A DNA stretch of 64,000 nt from Streptomyces sp. NRRL WC-3626 (GCF_000718785.1 NZ_JOCA01000027.1:45185-109184), one strand, 5' to 3'. Counted from the stretch's first letter, positions 8,879-18,062 are shown. Numbers and translations: made by a program. Notes: a model not told the origin generated them from the letters alone.

Positions 8879-9781
8879 GTGAGGATCAAGCGCACCACCC
8901 CCAGCAGCGGCATCTCGAGACGGACTCGGCTGATCGCCGTATCCACCGGCCTCGTGGCCGCCGCCGCGATCGCGGTCCCCAGCGCGAACGCGTCCGACAC
9001 CCCCACCACCTTCAGCTCCGCCGAACTCAAGGGCGTCAGCGGCTCGGTGCTGAAGGCCGACGTCCCGGGCACCGCCTGGGCCGTCGACAGCGAGACCAAC
9101 CGGGTGCTCCTGACGGTCGACAGCACCGTCTCCCAGGCCGAGATCAACAAGATCAAGCAGCAGGCCGGGGCCGACGCCGACGCGATCACCGTCAAGCGCA
9201 CACCGGGTACGTTCAGCAAGCTCATCCAGGGCGGCGACGCCATCTACGCGAGCAGCTGGCGCTGCTCCCTCGGCTTCAACGTCCGCAGCAGCAGCGGTGC
9301 CGAGTACTTCCTGACCGCCGGTCACTGCACCGACGGCGCCGGCGCCTGGCGCGCCAGCTCCGGAGGCACCGTCATCGGACAGACGGCGGGCTCCAGCTTC
9401 CCGGGCAACGACTACGGCATCGTGCAGTACACGGGGTCCGTCGCCCGGCCCGGCACCGCCAACGGCGTGGACATCACCCGCGCGGCCACCCCGTCAGTGG
9501 GCACCACCGTCATCCGCGACGGTTCCACCACCGGCACCCACAGCGGCCGCGTCACCGCCCTGAACGCCACCGTCAACTACGGCGGCGGCGACGTCGTCTC
9601 CGGCCTCATCCAGACCACGGTCTGCGCCGAGCCCGGCGACTCCGGCGGCTCGCTCTACGGCAGCAACGGCACCGCGTACGGTCTGACCTCCGGCGGCAGC
9701 GGCAACTGCTCCTCCGGCGGCACGACCTTCTTCCAGCCGGTGACCGAGGCCCTGAGCGCCTACGGGGTCAGCGTCTACTAG
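8879..9781 (+). CDS. sprB: Streptogrisin B-like secreted serine protease precursor
   Basis: Secreted chymotrypsin-fold (S1E) protease of 300 aa, close to the family length for S. griseus protease B precursor (299). Order: basic signal peptide ([17 protein letters not shown] then a hydrophobic core ending SANAS), a short alpha-lytic-type pro-region acting as folding chaperone, and the mature domain from about [14 protein letters not shown]. The triad is visible in LTAGHC, NDYGIV and GDSGGS; two disulphide pairs are expected. GTG at 8879 has GGAGG 8 bases upstream. Followed by a strong terminator and then a second streptogrisin gene, suggesting tandem duplication. Likely expressed in stationary phase with aerial growth (inference from the family). 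Confidence 0.93.
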   Translation: MRIKRTTPSSGISRRTRLIAVSTGLVAAAAIAVPSANASDTPTTFSSAELKGVSGSVLKADVPGTAWAVDSETNRVLLTVDSTVSQAEINKIKQQAGADADAITVKRTPGTFSKLIQGGDAIYASSWRCSLGFNVRSSSGAEYFLTAGHCTDGAGAWRASSGGTVIGQTAGSSFPGNDYGIVQYTGSVARPGTANGVDITRAATPSVGTTVIRDGSTTGTHSGRVTALNATVNYGGGDVVSGLIQTTVCAEPGDSGGSLYGSNGTAYGLTSGGSGNCSSGGTTFFQPVTEALSAYGVSVY

Positions 9782-10288
9782 GACCCGCCCGCACCACCAC
9801 CGGTCCCACGGGTGACACCCGCGGCCCGAAGTACGACGAGCCCCCGCACGCGATCGCCGTGCGGGGGCTCGTTTTCGTGCGGCACGGAGCCGTGGGCGCG
9901 TCGGCGAACGGGCCCGGCGGCCGGCTCCGCAACCGGTGCGGGAGTAACGCCCCACGGGTGCGCCGGCCATGTATCCGGGCCACTGAGGGTCGATTTCAAG
10001 CCATGGTCGGATTCCGCCGGCCGTACCGCCGGTTACCCGCTCGTAGCGTTTGCAGTGCGAACCGTCCCGCGTGTCCATGAACTGTCAGGACATAGGGGGC
10101 GCGCGGCCGTTGTCGTACGCGCGTCCTGAAGTCGACCTTGTGTGCTCCCCGGCGGGTTCGGAAGAGTAGGCGCCGTTCGACCGGCACGGGCGTGGCTTCT
10201 TCTGTGTTCCGCCCCCGTCGCCGTACACCTTCCGGTCCGACGGGGTCCCCACAACCTCCCGGACCGTCCCCCCACAGGAGGACGTGAG
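9782..10288. other. Intergenic region between the two protease genes
   Basis: A 507-base gap holding a strong terminator near its left end and, presumably, the promoter of the second protease. I saw no additional gene and no clear -35/-10 pair or operator. Confidence 0.5.
9837..9875 (+). terminator. Rho-independent terminator after sprB-like gene
   Basis: Perfect 14-base stem CGAGCCCCCGCACG / CGTGCGGGGGCTCG with a 7-base loop, followed by TTTT. One of the clearest terminators in the window. Confidence 0.93.
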
Positions 10289-11371
10289 TTGAAGCACCGA
10301 CGCATACCCAGGCGACGTGCGGTCATGGCGAGTGCGGGCATCGCCGCACTGGCCGCCGGCGCGGTCACCTTCCAGACTGCGAACGCCAGCGAGCCCCCGG
10401 CGGACGCCGCGCCCCGGACCCTCTCGATCGGAGCGGCCGGAAAGCTCGCCTCGGCCCTCGCCCAGGACCTGGGCGCCGACGCGGCGGGAACGTACTACGA
10501 CGCGAAGAGCAAGGCCCTCGTGGTGAACGTGCTCGACGAGTCGGCCGCCGAGGCCGTCGAGTCGGCCGGCGCCAAGGCGAGAGTCGTGGCGAACTCCCTC
10601 GCCGAGCTCAAGGGCGCGCACACCACCCTGAAGCAGGACGCCACCATCCCGGGCACCTCCTGGGTGACCGACCCGACCACCAACAAGGTCGTCGTCACCG
10701 CGGACCGCACCGTCTCCGAGGCGGAGTGGGCCAAGCTGACGAAGGTCGTCGACGGGCTGGGCGCCAAGGCCGAACTTCAGCGCACCAAGGGCGAGTACAA
10801 GCCCTTCGTGGCCGGCGGCGACGCCATCACCGGCAACGGCGGGCGCTGCTCGCTCGGCTTCAACGTGACCAAGGGCGGCGAGCCGCACTTCCTCACCGCG
10901 GGCCACTGCACCGAGGGGATCTCCACCTGGTCGGACTCCTCGGGCGACGTGATCGGCCAGAACGCGGACTCCAGCTTCCCCGGTGACGACTACGGCCTGG
11001 TCAAGTACACCGCCGACGTGGCCCACCCGAGCGAGGTGAACCTCTACGACGGCTCCGCCCAGGCGATCTCCGGCGCCGCCGAGGCCACCGTCGGCATGCA
11101 GGTCACCCGCAGCGGCTCCACGACCGAGGTGCACTCCGGCACGGTCACGGGTCTGGACGCCACCGTGAACTACGGCAACGGCGACATCGTCAACGGTCTG
11201 ATCCAGACCGACGTGTGCGCCGAGCCCGGCGACAGCGGCGGCTCGCTCTTCTCGGGCAGCAGCGCGGTCGGCCTCACCTCCGGCGGCAGTGGCGACTGCG
11301 CCTCCGGCGGCGAGACCTTCTTCCAGCCGGTGACGGAGGCCCTCTCGGCGACCGGCACGCAGATCGGCTGA
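10289..11371 (+). CDS. Streptogrisin-type secreted serine protease with long pro-region
   Basis: Second S1E protease, 360 aa. It has a signal peptide ([20 protein letters not shown] to ANAS), a pro-region about 60 residues longer than that of its neighbour (alpha-lytic prodomain type with [10 protein letters not shown]), and a mature domain from about [14 protein letters not shown]. The triad is in LTAGHC, DDYGLV and GDSGGS. The TTG start at 10289 sits 8 bases after AGGAGG; no ATG or GTG is placed as well. The longer pro-region resembles the streptogrisin C/D branch. Ends at a hairpin. Together with the gene at 8879 it forms a two-protease locus for extracellular protein degradation. Confidence 0.92.
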   Translation: MKHRRIPRRRAVMASAGIAALAAGAVTFQTANASEPPADAAPRTLSIGAAGKLASALAQDLGADAAGTYYDAKSKALVVNVLDESAAEAVESAGAKARVVANSLAELKGAHTTLKQDATIPGTSWVTDPTTNKVVVTADRTVSEAEWAKLTKVVDGLGAKAELQRTKGEYKPFVAGGDAITGNGGRCSLGFNVTKGGEPHFLTAGHCTEGISTWSDSSGDVIGQNADSSFPGDDYGLVKYTADVAHPSEVNLYDGSAQAISGAAEATVGMQVTRSGSTTEVHSGTVTGLDATVNYGNGDIVNGLIQTDVCAEPGDSGGSLFSGSSAVGLTSGGSGDCASGGETFFQPVTEALSATGTQIG

Positions 11372-11388
11372 GCACTCCTCGTCACGAC

Positions 11389-11419
11389 GTCCCGCCCCTC
11401 CGTCGCGGAGGGGCGGGAC
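11389..11419 (+). terminator. Hairpin terminator after second protease gene
   Basis: Perfect 14-base stem GTCCCGCCCCTCCG / CGGAGGGGCGGGAC with a TCG loop, 18 bases after the stop codon. No strong U-run. Confidence 0.85.
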
Positions 11420-11515
11420 ATTCGTGCGTTCACGGGTGTTTGCGCAGGTGGGAAGGGGTCGGTCGGATCTCGCACACGTATTCGAAAATTGGTCTATGGT
11501 GGGTGAGGTAGCTGG

Positions 11516-11527
11516 GAACAATTGTTC
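11516..11527. promoter_or_regulatory. LexA (SOS) box upstream of dnaE2
   Basis: GAACAATTGTTC is a perfect 12-base palindrome matching the actinobacterial/Gram-positive SOS box GAACnnnnGTTC. It lies 38 bases before the dnaE2 start. Predicts LexA repression and DNA-damage induction of the dnaE2 and Y-family polymerase pair. Confidence 0.88.
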
Positions 11528-11564
11528 GAGAGTCGATCGGGGCTCACGAGTGCGGGAGGTGCGT

Positions 11565-14500
11565 GTGCCGGGTTTCACGCATCTGCACACCGTCTCCGGG
11601 TTCTCCCTGCGCTATGGCGCCTCCCACCCGGAGCGGCTGGCCGAGCGCGCCTCGGAGCGGGGCATGGACGCCCTCGCCCTCACCGACCGCGACACCCTCG
11701 CCGGCTCCGTCCGCTTCGCCAAGGCCTGCGCGAAGGCGGGCGTGCGCCCCCTGTTCGGCGCGGAACTGGCGGTGGCGGCCCCCACGGCGGCGGCGGGCGA
11801 CGAGTCCGTACGACGGGAGAGGCGCCGTACCCCGGTGCGCGGCGGTGCCTTCATCGACGAGTCGACACCCCGTGTCACCTTCCTCGCCCGGGACGGCTCC
11901 CGTGGCTGGGCCGACCTGTGCCGGCTGGTCTCCGCCGCCCACACCGCCCCCGGCCTCCCCCTGCTGACCTGGGACGACAATCACGCCGACGGTCTGACCG
12001 TCCTCCTCGGCCCCGACTCCGACGTCGGCCGCGCCCTCGCCGCGGGCCGGCCCGACCGCGCCGCCCGGCTGCTCGCCCCCTGGCGGGAGGTGTACGGCGA
12101 CGCCCTGCGCCTGGAGGCCGTCTGGCACGGCCGCGAAGGCACCGGACCCGGCTCCCTGCGGCTGGCCGCCCGCACCCTGGGCCTCGCCGCCGAACAGGGC
12201 GTCCGGCCCGTCCTCAGCAACGCCGTCCGCTACGCCGACCCCGGGCTCGGCCCGGTCGCCGACGTGCTGGACGCCGCCCGCCGGCTGGTCCCCGTCGACC
12301 CGGCCAAAGGACTGGACTCCGGCGAGGCCTGGCTCAAGGGCGAGGGCGCCATGCTGGCGGCGGCCGAGCGGATCGTGGAGGCCGCCGGGTTCCGGCGCGA
12401 GACGGCCCCGCGGCTGCTGGAACAGACGCGGGCCACGGCCGCCGAGTGCCTGGTGGACCCCGAGGACGACCTCGGCATGGGCAGCGTCCACTTCCCCGAA
12501 CCGCATCTCGTCGGCGCCGGCCGCCGTACCGCCCAGCGGACGCTGGCCTCCCGCGCGGCGGCCGGCATGGTGCTGCGCGGCCACGCGGGGCGCCGGGAGT
12601 ACTGGGAGCGGATGCACCGCGAGCTGGACATCATCGCCCACCACGGCTTCGCCTCCTACTTCCTCACCGTCGCCCAGGTCGTCGACGACGTACGGGACAT
12701 GGGCATCCGGGTCGCCGCGCGCGGTTCCGGCGCCGGCTCGCTGGTCAACCACCTCCTCGGCATCGCGCACGCCGATCCGGTCGAGCACGGGCTGCTGATG
12801 GAGCGCTTCCTGTCCAAGGAGCGGGTCGTGCTGCCGGACATCGACATCGACGTGGAGTCCGCGCGGCGCCTCGAGGTCTACCGGGCGATCATCGGCCGGT
12901 TCGGCACCGAGCGGGTGGCCACGGTCGCCATGCCGGAGACCTACCGGGTGCGGCACGCCATCCGGGACGTCGGCGCCGCGCTCTCCATGGACCCGGCCGA
13001 GATCGACCGGGTCGCCAAGTCCTTCCCGCACATCCGCGCCCGCGACGCCCGCGCGGCGCTCGACGAACTGCCCGAACTGCGGGAGCTGGCGGGGGAGAGG
13101 GAAAGGTACGGCAGGCTGTGGGAGCTGGTCGAGGCCCTCGACGCGCTCCCGCGCGGTGTCGCCATGCACCCCTGCGGCGTCCTGCTGTCCGACGCCTCCC
13201 TGCTCACCCGTACGCCGGTCATGCCGACCAGCGGCGAGGGCTTCCCCATGGCGCAGTTCGACAAGGACGACGTCGAGGACCTCGGGCTGCTCAAGCTCGA
13301 TGTGCTGGGCGTGCGCATGCAGTCGGCGATGGCGCACGCGGTCACCGAGGTGGAGCGGGCGACGGGGGAGCGGATCGACCTGGACGCGGTTCCGGAGGGC
13401 GACCCGGCGACGTACGGGCTCATCCGGTCCGCCGAGACGCTCGGCTGCTTCCAGATCGAGTCCCCGGGCCAGCGGGACCTGGTCGGACGGCTGCAGCCGT
13501 CCACCTTCCACGACCTGGTCGTCGACATCTCCCTCTTCCGGCCCGGCCCGGTCGCCGCCGACATGGTGCGCCCGTTCATCGAGGCGCGGCACGGACGGGC
13601 GCCGGTGCGCTATCCGCACCCGGACCTGGAGGAGCCGCTGAAAGGGACGTACGGGGTCGTCGTCTTCCATGAGCAGGTCATCGACATCGTGGCGGTCATG
13701 ACCGGCTGCGGTCGCGGCGAGGCGGACCGGGTGCGGCGCGGGTTGTCCGACCCGGAGTCGCAGGGGCGGATCAAGGTCTGGTTCGCCCAGCACGCGGCGG
13801 CCCGTGGCTATGACGCAGAAACGATTCAGCGCACCTGGGGGATCGTCGAGGCCTTCGGGTCCTACGGCTTCTGCAAGGCGCACGCGGTCGCCTTCGCCGT
13901 ACCGACGTACCAGTCGGCGTGGCTGAAGGCGCACCACCCGGCCGCCTTCTACGCGGGGCTGCTCACCCATGACCCCGGGATGTACCCGAAGCGGCTGCTG
14001 CTGGCGGACGCGCGGCGGCGGGGGGTGCCGGTCCTGCCGCTGGACGTGAACAAGTCGGGGGTCGCACACAGGATCGAACTGGTGTCTGAATCATCACAGG
14101 GGGAGGCGTGGGGACTGCGGCTGGCGCTCTTTGACGTGCACGGCATCAGCGAGGCCGAGGCCGCCCGGATCGCCGACGGCCAGCCGTACGCCTCCCTGCT
14201 CGACTTCTGGGAGCGGGCCCGCCCCAGCCGCCCGCTCGCCGGACGCCTCGCCCAGGTCGGCGCGCTGGACGCGTTCGGAGCCAACCGCCGTGACCTGCAA
14301 CTGCATCTGACCGAACTGCACCGGGGCGCCCGCGGCGGACGCGGCGACCAGCTGCCCCTGTCCGGCGGCCGGAAGACCGCCTCGGCCGGGCTGCCCGACC
14401 TCACCCCCGAGGAGCGGCTCAGCGCCGAACTGGGCGTGCTGTCCATGGACGCCTCCCGCCATCTGATGGACGACCACGGCACCTTCCTCAAGGAACTCGG

Positions 14501-15080
14501 CGTGGTCTCCGCGCGGCGGCTGCGTGAGGCACGGCACGGGGAGACGGTGCTGGTCGCGGGTGCCAAGGCGGCCACCCAGACCCCGCCCGTCCGCTCCGGC
14601 AAGCGGGTCATCTTCTCCACCCTGGACGACGGCACCGGCCTGGTCGACCTCGCCTTCTTCGACGACTCCCACGACGCCTGCGCCCATACCGTCTTCCACT
14701 CCTGGCTGCTGCTGGTGCGCGGGGTGGTGCAGCGGCGCGGCCCGCGCAGCCTCAGCGTGGTCGGCTCCGCCGCCTGGAACCTCGCCGACCTGCTCCGGGT
14801 GCGCCAGGAGGAAGGGCTGGAGGGCGTCGCGGCCCGGCTGGCCGGAGCGGACGGAAGCCGGGACGGCGACCCCGGGGACGGCCCGGCGCGCAGACGGCTC
14901 GCCGGTTCGGACGGGCGGCCCGCGCCGGCCGGATCCGCCGCCCGGGACCCGATGGAGGACAGGAGGATCCGCATGCCCACGGGGTACGAGATGCATCCCT
15001 GGGCCGATCTGCGCCCCGCGGGCGAAGGACCCGCGGTGGGAAGGAAGCTGTGGCACCAGAGTCCGGGGAGTGCGGGATGA
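11565..15080 (+). CDS. dnaE2: Error-prone DNA polymerase III alpha subunit DnaE2
   Basis: C-family polymerase of 1171 aa used for translesion, mutagenic repair after DNA damage. Order: PHP domain at the N-terminus (GFTHLHTVSGFSLRYGASHP), polymerase core with the paired catalytic Asp in LPDIDIDVES (near residue 425) and a further Asp in LGLLKLDVLG (near 578), fingers (RVRRGLSDPE, GSYGFCKAHAVAFA), then helix-hairpin-helix and an OB fold (about residues 985-1080). GTG at 11565 follows GGGAGG closely. The ATGA overlap with the next gene (stop at 15080, next start at 15077) implies translational coupling. A LexA box lies upstream. Shorter than replicative DnaE1, as expected for DnaE2. Confidence 0.95.
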   Translation: MPGFTHLHTVSGFSLRYGASHPERLAERASERGMDALALTDRDTLAGSVRFAKACAKAGVRPLFGAELAVAAPTAAAGDESVRRERRRTPVRGGAFIDESTPRVTFLARDGSRGWADLCRLVSAAHTAPGLPLLTWDDNHADGLTVLLGPDSDVGRALAAGRPDRAARLLAPWREVYGDALRLEAVWHGREGTGPGSLRLAARTLGLAAEQGVRPVLSNAVRYADPGLGPVADVLDAARRLVPVDPAKGLDSGEAWLKGEGAMLAAAERIVEAAGFRRETAPRLLEQTRATAAECLVDPEDDLGMGSVHFPEPHLVGAGRRTAQRTLASRAAAGMVLRGHAGRREYWERMHRELDIIAHHGFASYFLTVAQVVDDVRDMGIRVAARGSGAGSLVNHLLGIAHADPVEHGLLMERFLSKERVVLPDIDIDVESARRLEVYRAIIGRFGTERVATVAMPETYRVRHAIRDVGAALSMDPAEIDRVAKSFPHIRARDARAALDELPELRELAGERERYGRLWELVEALDALPRGVAMHPCGVLLSDASLLTRTPVMPTSGEGFPMAQFDKDDVEDLGLLKLDVLGVRMQSAMAHAVTEVERATGERIDLDAVPEGDPATYGLIRSAETLGCFQIESPGQRDLVGRLQPSTFHDLVVDISLFRPGPVAADMVRPFIEARHGRAPVRYPHPDLEEPLKGTYGVVVFHEQVIDIVAVMTGCGRGEADRVRRGLSDPESQGRIKVWFAQHAAARGYDAETIQRTWGIVEAFGSYGFCKAHAVAFAVPTYQSAWLKAHHPAAFYAGLLTHDPGMYPKRLLLADARRRGVPVLPLDVNKSGVAHRIELVSESSQGEAWGLRLALFDVHGISEAEAARIADGQPYASLLDFWERARPSRPLAGRLAQVGALDAFGANRRDLQLHLTELHRGARGGRGDQLPLSGGRKTASAGLPDLTPEERLSAELGVLSMDASRHLMDDHGTFLKELGVVSARRLREARHGETVLVAGAKAATQTPPVRSGKRVIFSTLDDGTGLVDLAFFDDSHDACAHTVFHSWLLLVRGVVQRRGPRSLSVVGSAAWNLADLLRVRQEEGLEGVAARLAGADGSRDGDPGDGPARRRLAGSDGRPAPAGSAARDPMEDRRIRMPTGYEMHPWADLRPAGEGPAVGRKLWHQSPGSAG

Positions 15081-16045
15081 CCATCCTCTGCGTACGTTTC
15101 CAGCTGCCTCCGATGTACGAGGCCGCCCTGCCGGGGCTGCTCGGCCTGCTGGAGGAGTTCACCCCCGTCGTCCAGGCCCTGCCGCCGGACGGGGCGCTGG
15201 CCGATCTGCGCGGCGCCGAACGGTACTTCGGACGCACCGCCGTCGAACTGGCCTCGGTGATCCGGGTCCGCGCCCTCGCCCTGCACGGCGTCGACTGTGT
15301 GATCGGTGCCGGGCCCGGCCCGATGCTGGCCCGCATGGCACTGCGGGACGCCCGGCCGGGAGTCACCCGCGCGGTGGCCGGGGACGAGGTGCGGGACTTC
15401 CTGGCCGGCAAACCCGTCGCCGCACTGCCTGGCGTCGGCGCGAGGACCGCCCGTACCCTGTGCGAGTACGGCCTCGACACCCTCGGCCGGGTCGCCGCCG
15501 CCCCGCTGTCCACGCTCCAGCGGCTGGTGGGCGCCAGGGCCGGGCGGGAGCTGCGGGAGAAGGCGAACGGGGTCGACCGCGGCCGGGTCGTCCCGAACGC
15601 CGTCTCCCGGTCCCTGGCCACCGAACGCCCCTTCACCCGTGACGAACTGGACCCCGGCCGGCACCGCCGCGCCCTGCTCTCGGCAGGCGAGGAACTGGGC
15701 GCCCGGCTGCGCGCCCTCGACACGGTCTGCCGGAGCCTCACCCTCACCGTCCGCTACGCCGACCGGACGGCCACCACCCGCACCCGCACGCTCCCCGAAC
15801 CGACCGCGCACTCGGCCGCGCTCAGCGCGGCGGCGTACGGCCTCTACGAGGCGCTCGGTCTGCAGCGCGCCCGGGTGCGCGCGATCGCGCTCCGCGCGGA
15901 GGGTCTCGGCCCCGCCGAGCAGGCGTCCCACCAGCTCACCTTCGACCCGGTGGACGAGAAGCTGCGCCGGATCGAGGAGGTCGCGGACCGCGCGCGGGCG
16001 AAGTTCGGCCCCCGCGCGGTGATGCCGGGGTCGCTGGCCGCGTAG
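15077..16045 (+). CDS. Y-family polymerase-like protein, probably non-catalytic (ImuB-like)
   Basis: Partner of DnaE2, coupled by an ATGA overlap. 322 aa. The helix-hairpin-helix (LPGVGARTARTL, near residue 117) and a little-finger region (about 180-300) identify it as DinB/Y-family. The palm and fingers are strongly reduced: the N-terminus ILCVRFQLPPMYEAALP has no DxD where DinB has VDMD, and the SxDE segment is replaced by PPDGALADLRGAERYFG. So the metal-binding acidic residues are missing, as in mycobacterial ImuB, which bridges DnaE2 to the beta clamp. No QLxLF-type clamp motif was clearly seen; QASHQLTF near the C-terminus is a candidate. Annotating it as an active DNA polymerase IV would be misleading. 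Confidence 0.85.
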   Translation: MTILCVRFQLPPMYEAALPGLLGLLEEFTPVVQALPPDGALADLRGAERYFGRTAVELASVIRVRALALHGVDCVIGAGPGPMLARMALRDARPGVTRAVAGDEVRDFLAGKPVAALPGVGARTARTLCEYGLDTLGRVAAAPLSTLQRLVGARAGRELREKANGVDRGRVVPNAVSRSLATERPFTRDELDPGRHRRALLSAGEELGARLRALDTVCRSLTLTVRYADRTATTRTRTLPEPTAHSAALSAAAYGLYEALGLQRARVRAIALRAEGLGPAEQASHQLTFDPVDEKLRRIEEVADRARAKFGPRAVMPGSLAA

Positions 16046-16054
16046 CGGCCCGGC

Positions 16055-16429
16055 TCAGTTGGCCCACGGCGGCACGATGCGGGTGCCGTCGGCGAGGGTG
16101 GCCTCCAGACCGTGGGAGGTCGTGACCCAGGAGACGGCGGTCCCGTCGCCCGGGTTCTCCACGGCGAGCGTGGCGCCGGGGTGGACGACCACCGTGTCGC
16201 CGGCGGTGACGCGGTGGGCGGTGCCGTCGAGGGTGATCAGCAGCTCACCGGAGAGGAGATGGAAGATCTCCTCCCGGCTGACGGTGTGCGCGGGCGCGCG
16301 GGTGCCGGCGGGGATCTCCCCCCGCCAGGCGCACAGCTCCCTGGTGCCGGTGGACGGGGCGGCGTACGAGACGAAACGGGCGCCGTGCATCTCGTGGACG
16401 ACGGCGTCGGAGGGGCGGACGACGGGCAT
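16055..16429 (-). CDS. Cupin domain protein
   Basis: Small (124 aa) single cupin barrel with the two metal motifs: G-x5-H-x-H-type APAHTVSREEIFHLLSGE and GDTVVVHPGATLAVEN. No function can be assigned; cupins of this size include isomerases, sugar epimerase-like and sensory proteins. ATG at 16429 has AAGGAG 6 bases upstream. It is divergent from a MarR gene across a 60-base region packed with TTGAC/GTCAA half-sites, so the MarR protein most likely represses it. Confidence 0.88.
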   Translation of the reverse strand: MPVVRPSDAVVHEMHGARFVSYAAPSTGTRELCAWRGEIPAGTRAPAHTVSREEIFHLLSGELLITLDGTAHRVTAGDTVVVHPGATLAVENPGDGTAVSWVTTSHGLEATLADGTRIVPPWAN

Positions 16430-16446
16430 GACGGTCTCCTTGGATA

Positions 16447-16506
16447 GTCAAGTTGCTTGACCATATGGTCAACCCGCTTGACCATTTCGTCAAGGTGCTT
16501 GAATTT
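16447..16506. promoter_or_regulatory. Cluster of TTGAC/GTCAA half-sites between cupin and marR
   Basis: Alternating half-sites GTCAAG (16448-16453), CTTGACC (16456-16462), GGTCAA (16467-16472), CTTGACC (16477-16483), GTCAAG (16489-16494) and CTTGAA (16498-16503). They form at least two dyads, including CTTGACCATATGGTCAA. Typical of a MarR protein that autoregulates and controls the divergent gene. Confidence 0.8.
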
Positions 16507-16510
16507 CCCC

Positions 16511-16957
16511 GTGCAGAACTCCGAGGCCATGGCCCTGTCCGCCGCCCTGCTCGCCGTCGCCGGCGGGCTCGTCCAGCGCATCCACGACGGGGTGGTCGCG
16601 CGGGGCTTCGAGGGGGTGCGGCCGATGCACGGTTTCGCCTTCACCCGGCTCGCCCCCGACGGCGCGACGGTCACCGACCTCGCCGTCCATCTCGGGGTGA
16701 CCAAGCAGGCCGCGAGTCAGCTCGTCGACGACCTGGTGCGCAAGGGGTACGCCGAGCGGCACCCGCACCCCGTGGACGCGCGGGCCCGGCTGGTGGTGAT
16801 GACCGAGCGGGGCCGGGCCTGCACCCGCGCGGCCGAGGAGGCGGCGGCGGAGGCCGTACGGGAGTGGAGCGAGGTACTGGGGGAGGCGGAGGTGCGCGAA
16901 CTGGCGCGCATGCTGCCGCGGATCGCCCCCGGCGGGCCGATCCGTCCCGCTTGGTGA
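16511..16957 (+). CDS. MarR family transcriptional regulator
   Basis: 148-aa winged-helix regulator. The recognition-helix region VTDLAVHLGVTKQAASQLVDDLVRKGY and the wing RHPHPVDARARLVVMTERG are typical of MarR; N- and C-terminal helices form the dimer. GTG at 16511 was chosen because earlier TTG starts fall inside the operator repeats; ATG at 16529 is also possible. Predicted to bind the 16447-16506 repeats and control itself and the cupin gene. Ligand unknown. Confidence 0.87.
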   Translation: MQNSEAMALSAALLAVAGGLVQRIHDGVVARGFEGVRPMHGFAFTRLAPDGATVTDLAVHLGVTKQAASQLVDDLVRKGYAERHPHPVDARARLVVMTERGRACTRAAEEAAAEAVREWSEVLGEAEVRELARMLPRIAPGGPIRPAW

Positions 16958-17068
16958 CGTCGTATCAGTGGCGCGCGTACCGCCGCTGGTTAACACCGGA
17001 AGTTTTTACCGACGCGTAACTTCCCACTTTTGCTACTCGCCCGTAACTTGACGAGTGAACAGCATCCC

Positions 17069-17082
17069 GTGATCCGGATCAC
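17069..17082. promoter_or_regulatory. Crp-like palindrome upstream of lipase
   Basis: GTGATCCGGATCAC is a perfect 14-base palindrome that fits the CRP/FNR half-site arrangement GTGA-N6-TCAC. It lies 48 bases before the lipase ATG. Suggests cAMP-receptor-protein control of the secreted lipase. No experimental support is visible. Confidence 0.55.
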
Positions 17083-17129
17083 AGGGCGTAGGACCCCACC
17101 CTTCCCCCGTACCGCAAGGAGATCACGCG

Positions 17130-17990
17130 ATGCTGCCCTGGAAGCGACTGGTCAGACCCCTTGCCGCGCTGCTGCTGGCCGTGGGCGTCACCCTCCCCAC
17201 CGCCGCCGGTGCCCACGCCGCCGCAGCCCCCAGCTCCGGCTGGAACGACTGGTCGTGCAAGCCCTCCGCCGCCCACCCCCGCCCGGTCGTCCTGGTCCAC
17301 GGCACCTTCGGCAACTCCGTCGACAACTGGCTGGGTCTCGCGCCCTATCTGAAGAACCGCGGCTACTGCGTCTTCTCCCTCGACTACGGACAGCTCCCCG
17401 GCGTCCCCCTCTTCCACGGCCTCGGCCCCACCGAGAAGTCCGCCGAACAGCTCGACGCCTACGTCGACAAGGTGCTCGCCGCGACCGGCGCCGCCGAGGC
17501 GGACCTCGTCGGCCACTCCCAGGGCGGCATGATGCCGCGCCACTACCTCAAGTTCCTCGGCGGCGCCGACGAGGTGAACGCCCTGATCGGCATCGCCCCC
17601 AGCAACCACGGCACCACCCTCGGCGGCCTCACCCGGCTGCTGCCGTACTTCCCCGGCGCCGAGGACCTGCTGACCGAGGCCACCCCCGCCCTCGCCGACC
17701 AGGTCGCGGGATCCGACTTCCTCACCCGGCTCAACGCGGGCGGCGACACCGTGCCCGGTGTCCGCTACACCGTCATCGCCACCCGGTACGACGAGGTCGT
17801 CACCCCCTACCGCAGCGCGTATCTGACCGGACCGGACGTACGCAACGTCCTGCTCCAGGACCTGTGTCCGCTCGACCTGTCCGAGCATCTGGCGATCGGA
17901 CTGCTCGACCGGATCGCCTTCCACGAGGTCGCCAACTCCCTCGACCCTGCCCATGCCGAACGCACCACCTGCGCCTCGGTGTTCAGCTGA
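17130..17990 (+). CDS. Secreted lipase/esterase (class 2 lipase, alpha/beta hydrolase)
   Basis: Extracellular hydrolase of 286 aa. A Sec signal peptide (basic MLPWKRLVRP, hydrophobic LAALLLAVGVTL, cut near AHA-AA) precedes an alpha/beta hydrolase. The oxyanion region is VVLVHGTFGNSVDNW, the nucleophile elbow GHSQGGMMPR, an acid is expected in ATRYDEVVTPY, and the His in LSEHLAIG or FHEVANS. The architecture fits the Streptomyces EstA/LipA-type triacylglycerol lipases. ATG follows AAGGAG by 8 bases. It ends at a strong bidirectional hairpin shared with the LPMO gene. A Crp-like palindrome lies upstream. Confidence 0.9.
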   Translation: MLPWKRLVRPLAALLLAVGVTLPTAAGAHAAAAPSSGWNDWSCKPSAAHPRPVVLVHGTFGNSVDNWLGLAPYLKNRGYCVFSLDYGQLPGVPLFHGLGPTEKSAEQLDAYVDKVLAATGAAEADLVGHSQGGMMPRHYLKFLGGADEVNALIGIAPSNHGTTLGGLTRLLPYFPGAEDLLTEATPALADQVAGSDFLTRLNAGGDTVPGVRYTVIATRYDEVVTPYRSAYLTGPDVRNVLLQDLCPLDLSEHLAIGLLDRIAFHEVANSLDPAHAERTTCASVFS

Positions 17991-18016
17991 CACGTGTCCA
18001 TGCGGGCGCACATGGC

Positions 18017-18053
18017 GGGGCCCTGTCCGGCCTGAGCCGCCGGACAGGGCCCC
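18017..18053. terminator. Bidirectional hairpin between lipase and LPMO genes
   Basis: Perfect 15-base stem GGGGCCCTGTCCGGC / GCCGGACAGGGCCCC with a 7-base loop, between convergent stops. Confidence 0.88.
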
Positions 18054-18062
18054 GGGTCATCC

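Noticed and set aside
11544..14069. Minus-strand frame of 841 codons opposite dnaE2
   Set aside because: High-GC antisense shadow: Gly/Gln/Val-rich with no motifs; the plus strand has clear DnaE2 domains.
13949..15931. Minus-strand frame of 660 codons opposite the end of dnaE2 and the Y-family gene
   Set aside because: Antisense shadow with low-complexity composition.
15077..16045. Active DNA polymerase IV (dinB)
   Set aside because: Catalytic acidic motifs and most of the palm/fingers are missing, so only a Y-family-like adaptor is called.
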